DNA from: Aquificota bacterium
GTDB lineage: Bacteria; Aquificota; Aquificia; Aquificales; Aquificaceae
Assembly (NCBI GenBank): GCA_024280065.1
Contig: JAJRQX010000190.1
Span: 1 to 6,509, forward strand
Length of the DNA stretch: 6,509 nt
Direction of reading: 5' to 3'
The position numbers were made by a program, and so were the translations under genes. The notes beneath the pieces are model-generated. The model worked only from the letters and a program-made list of their open reading frames with translations. It had not been told where the DNA came from and did no database searches. Shown piece by piece: positions 1 through 5,726 of the stretch; the stretch's first letter is position 1; every line of letters begins with the position of its first letter.

Positions 1-249
1 ATAACTTATAACTGCGAAATGTTTGCAATTAACCCTGGTGTTCAGAAAATTCAGGATTATCAATCACTTCTTTGCGGAGTGCATGGCTCTAAGACTTCCT
101 CAAATTCCGCCTATTCAACTGCCAAGGAGCCGGGCGGGAGACCTGCTCCCGCTCCTTGTCTCTCAAGGAGTATAGAGAATTACCCGGAAAGAAAATATGA
201 TCTATATCAGGGATAAACGACCTCAAAGGTAGGTCAATAACTTACACAA
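1..249. other. Gene-free left flank downstream of trm1
   Basis: This stretch lies 3' of trm1 and I see no supportable gene in it. A 65-codon plus-strand frame (19-216) has no ribosome binding site, an unnatural composition and no family I recognise. The stretch holds a strong inverted repeat at 123-158, with a third copy of one arm at 164-170, and a 22-codon minus-strand frame at 114-179 whose tail reads GLPPGSLAVE before a stop. That tail faintly recalls the tails of IS200/IS605-type TnpB proteins, but this is from memory and weak. No good intrinsic terminator for trm1 is visible: a 5-bp stem at 219-235 has only a three-T tract after it on the minus strand. Confidence 0.5.
123..170. repeat. 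Nested inverted repeat with alternative pairing arm
   Basis: Bases 134-140 (gcgggag) pair perfectly with 146-152 (ctcccgc) around a 5-base loop. Outside them 123-128 (caagga) pairs with 153-158 (tccttg), leaving a one-sided 5-base bulge. The arm ctccttg (152-158) can instead pair with a second caaggag at 164-170 around a 5-base loop. The two foldings exclude each other, as in attenuators or small structured RNAs, but neither strand shows a U-tract after the stem, so it is not a standard intrinsic terminator. It may be a structured RNA, a transposon end or a chance GC-rich hairpin. The pairing is read directly from the sequence; any function is inference. Confidence 0.55.
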
Positions 250-1407
250 TCAATGGTCACCGTAGTAGGCCTTCAGGCTCTCTGTCCTTCTCAAGACCTC
301 CTCGTGGCTGAGGGCAGTCCTTACACCGTCCCCTTCAAAGTGTGTCCTGACGCCCTCAAAGACCTTAACCGCCTCCCTTATATGTGGTTGCTGAGGAACG
401 GACCTCTTCTCACATAACTTTGACACTACATAAAAGCCCACCGTTTGTAGCTTCGCCTCTTCCCTGATCAGCTTAAGTATCCTTCTTGTTTCCTTGGATA
501 TATCCTCCCTCTCCTCAGCTTCCCTGTAAAGAAATTCGGTAAACTCCTCGTCCCAGAGGTCTCCTATCCACATGGGACCCCCGATGGTGAACTTGAAACC
601 GCAGTATGGACACCTCTCCTTCAGCTTAAAAAGGTCTTTGACAGGCTCCCTGTTCATACAGTTGAAGCAGTACAGGAGGTACCCGAATTTGTCTATCAGG
701 GAGCTGGTTATGTCCGCCCCCCTGTCCTTCATGAAGAAAAGCTTAAAGTAGTGGAGGTGGGAGTAGGCGAACAGAGGTATCATAGCTATGTCGTGCTGGG
801 CTGCGAGCTCTATGACTTTCTTTATAAGTATCCTTATCCCTACCTCATGCTTGAACTCGTTCCTGAGCGGTTTTGCCCCATATCTCCTAATGCAGGTCTT
901 GGGGTATGTTCCCGAGAGAGGAGCTGTGTCGGTTGCTGTCAGGCTCAGGATACCACCTCTCTTCATGCTGAGGGCTACCGACTCAACGAAGGGGACCGGT
1001 GTCCCGAAAGGGTCAAGGTCAACGTAGTCAAAACCGAACCCCCACGACTTCCTTAAGAAGAAGTTGGCATCCTCCCTGCATATCATGTAACGGTCCCTGG
1101 GTATGTTGTTGAGTCTGAAGTTCTCCTCCATTATCTCAACCGCCTTCTCGTTTATGTCGTTGGAAAAGACCTTAACCTGTCCTGAGGTCTCAAGTATGAA
1201 CCTTATCCCCCTTATACCGCTTGCTGCGAGGGGGTCAGCTACCATGATCTCCCTGTCAAGCTTCCTGCACAGAAACTCAAGACCCAGAACCGCGAGGTCC
1301 CTGTTCACCCTCATCTTGGGGTTGTAAAAGACCGGCATGTCGGAAGAGACCACTTCCCTTATCTCGGGAACGAGTATCCTGGCCTTTCCTTCCTGAACTG
1401 TTTTCAT
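250..1407 (-). CDS. trm1: tRNA (guanine-N2)-dimethyltransferase Trm1
   Basis: Trm1 uses S-adenosylmethionine to make N2-methyl- and N2,N2-dimethylguanosine at position 26 of tRNAs; the Aquifex enzyme also acts on G27. The 385-residue product is full length for the family (about 380-390 in Aquifex). An N-terminal Rossmann methyltransferase domain carries the AdoMet-binding segment DPLAASGIRGIR (58-69), an acidic residue at the end of the next strand (SND, 82-84) and the catalytic-type motif DLDPFGTP (130-137). The C-terminal domain has a zinc-type set C247-x2-C250 and C266-x2-C269. The start at 1407 is supported by the remembered Aquifex N-terminus (VQEG...VPEI...SSDMPVFYNP), which lines up from the first residues. 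There is no good Shine-Dalgarno: only GGA at 1411-1413, and the preceding tRNA ends 7 bases upstream. Cotranscription with tRNA-Leu is likely. Bacterial Trm1 is uncommon, which is the main taxonomic clue. Confidence 0.96.
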   Translation of the reverse strand: MKTVQEGKARILVPEIREVVSSDMPVFYNPKMRVNRDLAVLGLEFLCRKLDREIMVADPLAASGIRGIRFILETSGQVKVFSNDINEKAVEIMEENFRLNNIPRDRYMICREDANFFLRKSWGFGFDYVDLDPFGTPVPFVESVALSMKRGGILSLTATDTAPLSGTYPKTCIRRYGAKPLRNEFKHEVGIRILIKKVIELAAQHDIAMIPLFAYSHLHYFKLFFMKDRGADITSSLIDKFGYLLYCFNCMNREPVKDLFKLKERCPYCGFKFTIGGPMWIGDLWDEEFTEFLYREAEEREDISKETRRILKLIREEAKLQTVGFYVVSKLCEKRSVPQQPHIREAVKVFEGVRTHFEGDGVRTALSHEEVLRRTESLKAYYGDH

Positions 1408-1414
1408 AGTTCCG

Positions 1415-1502
1415 TGGTGGGGGCACCGGGAGTCGAACCCGGACGGCCCTTAGGGCCCGGGGATTTTAAGTCCCCTGCGTCTGCCAGTTCCGCCATACCC
1501 CC
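1415..1502 (-). tRNA. tRNA-Leu (anticodon UAA)
   Basis: An 88-base class II tRNA that includes an encoded CCA end. The acceptor stem GGGGGTA pairs with TGCCCCC (one T-G pair), followed by discriminator A and CCA. The T arm is CCGGG-TTCGACT-CCCGG. The anticodon stem GGGGA/TCCCC closes the loop CTTAAAA, with anticodon TAA at 1466-1468, reading UUA and probably UUG. The 16-base variable region forms a stem (GGCCC with GGGCC) as expected for leucine tRNAs. There is no intron, unlike the tRNA-Leu(UAA) of many cyanobacteria. Base 26 is A and base 27 is G, so it could only be a G27-type substrate for the neighbouring Trm1. Its wobble U34 is of the kind modified by MnmE/MnmG, encoded just across the divergent gap. 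Confidence 0.97.
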
Positions 1503-1513
1503 TCAGAATAAAT

Positions 1514-1519
1514 TAGTAT
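1514..1519 (+). promoter_or_regulatory. Candidate -10 box for mnmE
   Basis: TAGTAT matches the -10 consensus at four of six positions and overlaps the tRNA -10 box on the opposite strand. Transcription starting about 7-9 bases downstream would begin at or just before the mnmE start codon, giving a leaderless or nearly leaderless message, which would agree with the lack of a Shine-Dalgarno. The matching -35 area falls inside the tRNA gene and is poor. Confidence 0.22.
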
Positions 1520-1520
1520 A
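1515..1520 (-). promoter_or_regulatory. Candidate -10 box for tRNA-Leu/trm1
   Basis: On the minus strand this reads TATACT, five of six matches to TATAAT. A start 6-7 bases downstream, near 1508-1509, would give a 5' leader of about 6-7 bases before the mature tRNA. No clear -35 is seen at 16-18 bp spacing; that area falls inside the first codons of mnmE. The position fits well, but the call rests on one hexamer. Confidence 0.4.
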
Positions 1521-1528
1521 TCGTGGAC

Positions 1529-2875
1529 ATGAAAGATCCCATAGTGGCGATCGCCACTCCCTTTGGGGAAAGCGCGATAGGTATGGTCAGACTCTCGGGC
1601 AAAGGTGTCCTGGATAAGGCTCTCAGGTTCTTCAAACTTAAAGGTGAGGTAAAACCAAGATGTGCTCGCTACGGGACCCTACTTGACGAGAAGGGAGAAC
1701 CCATAGATGAGGGTATACTCATCTACTACAAGGCTCCGAACAGTTACACAGGTGAGGACATGGTTGAGATAACCCTCCACGGGAACCCGATAATACTCAA
1801 AAAGGCTGTGGAAACCTTCATTTCCGCAGGTTGCAGGCTCGCTGAACCCGGAGAGTTTACAAAGAGGGCTTTCCTGAACGGGAAGATGGACCTGACCCAG
1901 GCGGAGGCGGTCGCGGAGCTGATATCCGCAAAGACGGACCTCGCGAGAAGGGTAGCACTCAGACAGCTTAAAGGTGAGCTGAGCAGACATATAAGGCCAC
2001 TGAGGGAGAGTCTGCTTGAGCTTTGTGCTTACATAGAAGCGGACATAGAGTTTTCGGAAGAGGACATACCAACACTTACCAAGGAACAAGTGATAAGCAT
2101 GGTGGAGAGGGTTCTATCGGGCATAGATAAGCTCTTAAAAACCGCCAAAACAGGCAGGTTCATAAGGGAAGGGGTGAAGCTAGCTATAGTGGGAAAGCCG
2201 AACGTAGGAAAGTCTTCCCTCTTTAACGCCCTACTCAGGGAAGACAGGGCGATAGTTACCGACATAGAGGGGACAACGAGGGACTACATAGAGGAGACGG
2301 TGAACTTTAAAGGTGTTCCCGTCAGCCTCATAGATACAGCAGGAATAAGGAAAGCTAAAGATCCAGTTGAGAGAATAGGCGTCCAGAGGTCGCTGCAGAA
2401 GATAGAGGAGGCGGATGTGATCCTCTTCGTGGTTGACGGTTCAAAACCGCTTACTGAAGAGGACATGAACATATACGATCAGGTGAAGGACAGGAATCTC
2501 ATAGTTGTTGTGAACAAGATAGACCTCGGGGTAGTTATCCCACTTGAAATTTTCAAGGGTCATTCTATAATAAAAGTGAGTGCCCTGAAAAACCTTGGTA
2601 TCCAAGACCTTGAGGAAGAGATCCTTAAGAAAGCGGGGGTTCTGGTAGAGGAAGGACTGAACATATATGTATCTGTCAGACATGAGGAGCTTCTCAGAAA
2701 GGCTAAGGAAGTACTTAAGGGATTCCTTGAGAGATACAGGATAGAGGACATAAGTCCGGAGATAGCCATGTTAGACATAAGGGAGGCTGCCGACTACTTG
2801 GGAGAGATAGTAGGTGAGATAACCACCGAGGACATACTAGGAAGCATATTTTCAAGATTTTGCATAGGAAAATGA
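1529..2875 (+). CDS. mnmE: tRNA modification GTPase MnmE (TrmE)
   Basis: MnmE works with MnmG to put a carboxymethylaminomethyl (or aminomethyl) group on wobble U34 of tRNAs reading split codon boxes, including tRNA-Leu(UAA), using a folate-derived carbon and GTP hydrolysis in the cytoplasm. The product is 448 residues, the usual family length. The N-terminal folate-binding domain begins with the conserved [14 protein letters not shown] segment. A GTPase domain is inserted in the helical domain: G1 GKPNVGKSS (222-230), G2 TTRD (249-252), G3 DTAG (269-272), G4 NKID (329-332), G5 SAL (351-353). The protein ends in the diagnostic CIGK (445-448), whose cysteine is the conserved catalytic one. ATG at 1529 is preferred; an in-frame GTG at 1523 would add two residues. 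Neither has a Shine-Dalgarno. It is the first gene of a plus-strand run with rho, rpmE and prfA. Confidence 0.97.
   Translation: MKDPIVAIATPFGESAIGMVRLSGKGVLDKALRFFKLKGEVKPRCARYGTLLDEKGEPIDEGILIYYKAPNSYTGEDMVEITLHGNPIILKKAVETFISAGCRLAEPGEFTKRAFLNGKMDLTQAEAVAELISAKTDLARRVALRQLKGELSRHIRPLRESLLELCAYIEADIEFSEEDIPTLTKEQVISMVERVLSGIDKLLKTAKTGRFIREGVKLAIVGKPNVGKSSLFNALLREDRAIVTDIEGTTRDYIEETVNFKGVPVSLIDTAGIRKAKDPVERIGVQRSLQKIEEADVILFVVDGSKPLTEEDMNIYDQVKDRNLIVVVNKIDLGVVIPLEIFKGHSIIKVSALKNLGIQDLEEEILKKAGVLVEEGLNIYVSVRHEELLRKAKEVLKGFLERYRIEDISPEIAMLDIREAADYLGEIVGEITTEDILGSIFSRFCIGK
1543..1558. repeat. 16-bp perfect palindrome at the start of mnmE
   Basis: agtggcgatcgccact equals its own reverse complement over all 16 bases. 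It lies within codons 5-10 of mnmE (encoding IVAIAT), about 20 bp upstream of the candidate -10 box of the divergent tRNA-trm1 unit. The core GCGATCGC is the octamer known as HIP1 in cyanobacteria, but nothing else here suggests a cyanobacterium. It may be an operator-like site or simply a product of the conserved protein sequence. Confidence 0.6.
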
Positions 2876-2878
2876 GAG

Positions 2879-2884
2879 AGGAGG
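2879..2884 (+). promoter_or_regulatory. Shine-Dalgarno AGGAGG of rho
   Basis: AGGAGG ends 5 bases before ATG 2890 and lies just after the mnmE stop codon. This site decides the rho start: it favours 2890 over the in-frame ATG at 2872, which overlaps the mnmE stop as ATGA but has only a weak AGGA (2866-2869) two bases upstream, and over TTG 2860. Confidence 0.7.
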
Positions 2885-2889
2885 AGGCC

Positions 2890-4176
2890 ATGCAAGAGGT
2901 ACAGGAGAAGAAGATCTACACCTTGGAAGAGCTCAAGAAGATGACCCTTCAGGAACTTCAGAAACTCGGGAAGGAGCTTGGCCTGACCAGAACCACGGGT
3001 CTGAAGAAGGAAGAGCTGATAGAGAGGATCCTCGGAGCTCAGGCCAAGGATGGCGGTCTCGTCTTTGTGAAAGGGGTACTTGAGATACTGCCGGAAGGCT
3101 ACGGGTTCATGAGGAGTGCTCAAAACAACTACATGCCGAGCTGGGACGATGTCTACGTTGCCCCCTCCCAGATCAAGAAGTTCGGCCTCAGGACGGGAGA
3201 CACAATAGTGGGGTTCGCCAGGCTCCCCAAGGAGGGCGAGAAGTATAAGGCCCTGATCAAGATGGAAGCGGTAAACGGTCTCCCTGCTGATCCAGAGAAG
3301 CTCAGGAATAGGCCCACTTTTGACAAGCTCACCCCCTTCCACCCCACCGAAAGGTTCAACCTTGAGTTTGACCCGAACGAGCTGTCAACAAGGGTCGTCA
3401 GCCTCATAGCCCCCATAGGTAAAGGTCAGAGGGGTATGATAGTGGCTCCCCCGAAGGCGGGTAAGACGGTCCTCCTCCAGAAGATATCCAGAGCCCTGAT
3501 AGAGAACCATCCGGAGGTTCACCTGATCATACTCCTCATAGACGAGAGGCCCGAGGAAGTTACGGAGATGAGAAGGATAGTTGGTGACGGAGCGGAAGTG
3601 ATCGCCTCAACCTTTGACGAACCACCTGAGAGACACATGCAGGTGGCTGAGATCGTTATAGAGAAGGCCAAAAGGCTTGTGGAGCTCGGAAAGGACGTTG
3701 TGATCCTCCTTGACTCAATGACTAGATTCGCAAGAGCTTCCAACGCGGTTACACCTCCTACAGGAAGGGTTTTGTCGGGAGGTATAGAGGCTACAGCCCT
3801 CCAGAGGCCCAAGAAGTTCTTCGGTGCAGCGAGGAACATAGAGGAGGGCGGGTCCTTAACCATAATAGCCACAGCCCTCATAGAGACGGGTTCCAGGATG
3901 GACGATGTAATATACGAGGAGTTCAAAGGAACGGGCAACATGGAGATACACCTTGACAGGAGGCTCATGGAGAGGAGAGTCTTTCCTGCCATAAATATAG
4001 AGAAGTCTGGAACCAGAAGAGAAGAGCTTCTCGTAGAGGACTGGGAGCTTCAGAGGATGTGGGTCCTGAGGAAGTTTCTGTCAACCATGGACCCCGTTGA
4101 GGCTATGGAGTTCCTTCTTGATAAGCTCAAAAGGTTCAAGACCAACAAGGAGTTCCTGAAGGCGATGAACGCGTAG
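2890..4176 (+). CDS. rho: Transcription termination factor Rho
   Basis: Rho is a hexameric RNA-dependent ATPase that loads on C-rich nascent RNA and pulls it from RNA polymerase. From ATG 2890 the product has 428 residues, close to the 419 of Escherichia coli, with no large N-terminal insertion. In order it has: a SAP-like Rho_N helical domain (about 10-50); a cold-shock-like RNA-binding domain with the RNP-type segment EGYGFMR (69-75); the Walker A loop APPKAGKT (186-193); LLIDERPEE (215-223), whose E219 matches the catalytic glutamate; Walker B VVILLD (270-275); the Q-loop region [11 protein letters not shown]; the R-loop EEFKGTGN (343-350); and SGTRREEL (373-380), with the arginine-finger position. 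All key residues are present. It follows mnmE by 14 bases and precedes rpmE by 26 bases. Rho genes often sit beside rpmE and prfA in bacteria, which supports the call. Confidence 0.97.
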   Translation: MQEVQEKKIYTLEELKKMTLQELQKLGKELGLTRTTGLKKEELIERILGAQAKDGGLVFVKGVLEILPEGYGFMRSAQNNYMPSWDDVYVAPSQIKKFGLRTGDTIVGFARLPKEGEKYKALIKMEAVNGLPADPEKLRNRPTFDKLTPFHPTERFNLEFDPNELSTRVVSLIAPIGKGQRGMIVAPPKAGKTVLLQKISRALIENHPEVHLIILLIDERPEEVTEMRRIVGDGAEVIASTFDEPPERHMQVAEIVIEKAKRLVELGKDVVILLDSMTRFARASNAVTPPTGRVLSGGIEATALQRPKKFFGAARNIEEGGSLTIIATALIETGSRMDDVIYEEFKGTGNMEIHLDRRLMERRVFPAINIEKSGTRREELLVEDWELQRMWVLRKFLSTMDPVEAMEFLLDKLKRFKTNKEFLKAMNA

Positions 4177-4182
4177 TATAAT
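4177..4182 (+). promoter_or_regulatory. Candidate internal -10 box before rpmE
   Basis: A perfect TATAAT begins on the base after the rho stop codon. Transcription would start near 4189-4190, giving an rpmE leader of about 13 bases that just includes the Shine-Dalgarno. The -35 area, inside the last rho codons, is poor (TTCCTG at 4153-4158, 18-bp spacing). It may give rpmE-prfA expression independent of mnmE-rho, or be a chance AT-rich spacer. Confidence 0.35.
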
Positions 4183-4191
4183 ATTCCGCTC

Positions 4192-4197
4192 GGAGGT
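4192..4197 (+). promoter_or_regulatory. Shine-Dalgarno GGAGGT of rpmE
   Basis: A strong GGAGGT lies 5 bases before ATG 4203. It is the best-matched ribosome binding site on the plus strand here, in keeping with the high expression expected for a ribosomal protein, and it fixes the rpmE start. Confidence 0.75.
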
Positions 4198-4202
4198 AGA
4201 GG

Positions 4203-4403
4203 ATGAAGAAGGGAATACACCCTGAATTGAAACCTACCACCTTTGTGTGCGGTTGTGGGAACTCCTTCACTCTGCTCTCCACCAAGGGCGGGACCGTCCA
4301 CATAGAGGTATGCAACAAGTGTCACCCCTTCTACGCGGGCAAACTGAGGCTCAAGCCCGCCTTCCTTGAGATCACCTCCTCCGGCAAGGGAGAGAATGCT
4401 TGA
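4203..4403 (+). CDS. rpmE: Large ribosomal subunit protein bL31 (zinc-binding form)
   Basis: L31 sits on the large subunit near the 5S rRNA central protuberance and contacts the small subunit as part of an inter-subunit bridge. The product is 66 residues (70 in E. coli). It starts with the typical MKKGIHPEL and carries four cysteines at 16, 18, 37 and 40 (CxC and CxxC), the same positions as in E. coli L31, followed by CHPFYAGK. It is therefore the zinc-holding type rather than the cysteine-free YkgM type made under zinc starvation. The C-terminus ([10 protein letters not shown]) is short and polar. Its last 8 bases overlap the start of prfA, implying translational coupling. The codons for EITSS also reproduce the anti-Shine-Dalgarno sequence of 16S rRNA, noted separately. 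Confidence 0.97.
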   Translation: MKKGIHPELKPTTFVCGCGNSFTLLSTKGGTVHIEVCNKCHPFYAGKLRLKPAFLEITSSGKGENA

Positions 4404-5481
4404 GGAACGCATAATACAAAAGTTGGAAAAACTAAGTGAACGCTACAGAAGACTGGAGGAGGAGCTATCAAGACCTGAGGTCGTTCAGGATATAAAGAGA
4501 TACAGGGAACTCAGCAGGGAACACAAGGAGCTCACGGAAATATACGAGACCTACCTTGAATACAAGAGGACCCTGAAAGAAATAGATGAGACTAAGGACC
4601 TCCTCAGAAGCTCTGATAGAGAGATAAGGGATCTGGCCCAGGAGGAACTTGAGAGGCTTAAAAATAGGAAGGCGTCCCTTGAAAGAAAGCTGAGGATCCT
4701 CCTCATACCGAAGGACCCGAACGATTCCAAGAACGTCATCCTTGAGATAAGGGCTGGAACGGGCGGGGAGGAGGCTGCCCTCTTCGCCGCTGATCTATTC
4801 AGGATGTATCAGAAGTATGCGGAGGAGAAAGGCTGGAAGATAAGCATCCTCAGTGCAAACAGGACAGGTCTCGGAGGCTACAAAGAGGTCATAGCCCTAA
4901 TAGAGGGAGAGGGGGTATACTCAAGGCTCAAGTTTGAGAGCGGTGTCCACAGGGTCCAGAGGATACCGGTAACCGAGTCAGGGGGCAGGATACATACCTC
5001 AACCGCAACCGTGGCTGTCCTTCCCGAGGCGGACGAGGCTGATGTGGAGATAAATCCCCAGGACTTAAAGATAGAGACCTTCAGGGCATCAGGTGCGGGA
5101 GGCCAGTACGTGAACACCACCGAGACCGCTGTCAGGATAACCCACCTGCCGACCGGGATAGTGGTCACCTGTCAGGACGAGAGGTCCCAGTTCCAGAACA
5201 AGCAGAAGGCGTTAAAGATCCTGAGGGCCAAGCTCAAGGACTACTACGAGAGGAAGAGGAGGGAAGAGATAGCTAAGGAGAGGAAAGAGCAGGTGGGGAC
5301 GGGGGAGAGGAGCGAAAAGATAAGGACTTACAACTTCCCCCAGAACAGGGTGACGGACCACAGGATAAACCTGACACTCTACAAACTTCAGGACATATTA
5401 GACGGGAAGTTAGACGAGATAATAGACGCCCTGAGGGCCAGGGAGCTTGAGGAGAGGCTTAAGATAGCCGAGACCGTTTAA
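4396..5481 (+). CDS. prfA: Peptide chain release factor 1 (RF1)
   Basis: RF1 enters the ribosomal A site at UAA or UAG codons and triggers hydrolysis of peptidyl-tRNA. The product is 361 residues (360 in E. coli). Domain 1 is a long charged helical region (1-100). The stop-codon-reading tripeptide PVT lies at 191-193 in [18 protein letters not shown]; this PxT is the RF1 signature, whereas RF2 has SPF, and it settles the choice. The catalytic GGQ is at 235-237 in [17 protein letters not shown]; its glutamine is normally methylated by PrmC, whose gene is not in the window. ATG 4396 gives a start aligned with the family; it lies inside the end of rpmE (8-base overlap) with AGGGAG a few bases upstream. 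TTG 4366 would add an atypical RSPPPARER extension and is less likely. The stop overlaps that of convergent minE. Confidence 0.97.
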   Translation: MLEERIIQKLEKLSERYRRLEEELSRPEVVQDIKRYRELSREHKELTEIYETYLEYKRTLKEIDETKDLLRSSDREIRDLAQEELERLKNRKASLERKLRILLIPKDPNDSKNVILEIRAGTGGEEAALFAADLFRMYQKYAEEKGWKISILSANRTGLGGYKEVIALIEGEGVYSRLKFESGVHRVQRIPVTESGGRIHTSTATVAVLPEADEADVEINPQDLKIETFRASGAGGQYVNTTETAVRITHLPTGIVVTCQDERSQFQNKQKALKILRAKLKDYYERKRREEIAKERKEQVGTGERSEKIRTYNFPQNRVTDHRINLTLYKLQDILDGKLDEIIDALRARELEERLKIAETV

Positions 5482-5723
5482 CTCTCCTTGAAAGGAATGC
5501 TTATCCAGAGCTCCTCCCTGTTGTCCTCGTTCCTTCTCAGAAGAACGTCTATACCGCTCGCATCAAACTGGGGGTATTTTGAGAAGAGGCCTATAAGGTC
5601 CTCCTTCAGCCTTTCAACGAGGCTGGGGGGAAGACCCTGCCTCTCGTAGCTGAGGACCAGCATCAGCCTCTGCTTAGCTATATCCTTGCTCTTCCTCTTG
5701 AAGAGGGACCTGAGGTTCAGCAA
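5478..5723 (-). CDS. minE: Cell division topological specificity factor MinE
   Basis: MinE stimulates the MinD ATPase and releases MinD from the membrane, producing the pole-to-pole pattern that places the division septum at midcell. The product is 81 residues (88 in E. coli). Residues 1-11 ([11 protein letters not shown]) form a short amphipathic basic segment like the MinE membrane-targeting helix. Residues 14-28 ([15 protein letters not shown]) match the MinD-contacting segment of the family. The rest fits the dimerising topological-specificity domain ([16 protein letters not shown], then the ELWISIPF strand). The start is TTG at 5723, well supported by GGAGGT 6 bases upstream, 3 bases after the minD stop, and by alignment with family N-termini. 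Order and spacing indicate one transcript with minD. The 3' end overlaps that of prfA by 4 bp. Confidence 0.93.
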   Translation of the reverse strand: MLNLRSLFKRKSKDIAKQRLMLVLSYERQGLPPSLVERLKEDLIGLFSKYPQFDASGIDVLLRRNEDNREELWISIPFKES

Positions 5724-5726
5724 CCC

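Noticed and set aside
19..216. 65-codon plus-strand frame in the left flank
   Set aside because: It has no ribosome binding site, begins near the window edge, resembles no family I know, and its middle is explained by the GC-rich hairpin.
219..235. Small hairpin (gacct/aggtc) about 15 bases after the trm1 stop, considered as an intrinsic terminator
   Set aside because: The stem is only 5 bp with a 7-base loop, and on the minus strand only three Ts follow, which is too weak, especially for a thermophile.
751..1056. 101-codon plus-strand frame opposite trm1
   Set aside because: It is antisense to the conserved methyltransferase domain of trm1, with no independent support.
1549..1552. GCGATCGC core of the palindrome taken as a cyanobacterial HIP1 marker
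   Set aside because: A single copy inside a conserved coding motif says nothing about origin, and the tRNA-Leu lacks the group I intron common in cyanobacteria.
2794..3342. 182-codon minus-strand frame across the mnmE-rho junction
   Set aside because: It lies antisense to two well-identified genes. Long antisense frames are common opposite purine-rich, codon-biased genes.
3519..3992. 157-codon minus-strand frame opposite rho
   Set aside because: It is a shadow of the conserved ATPase core of rho, Ser/Leu-rich, without recognisable motifs or a ribosome binding site.
4366..4395. TTG 4366 as an earlier prfA start
   Set aside because: It would add RSPPPARER, unlike RF1 N-termini, and overlap rpmE by 38 bases. 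ATG 4396 aligns with the family.
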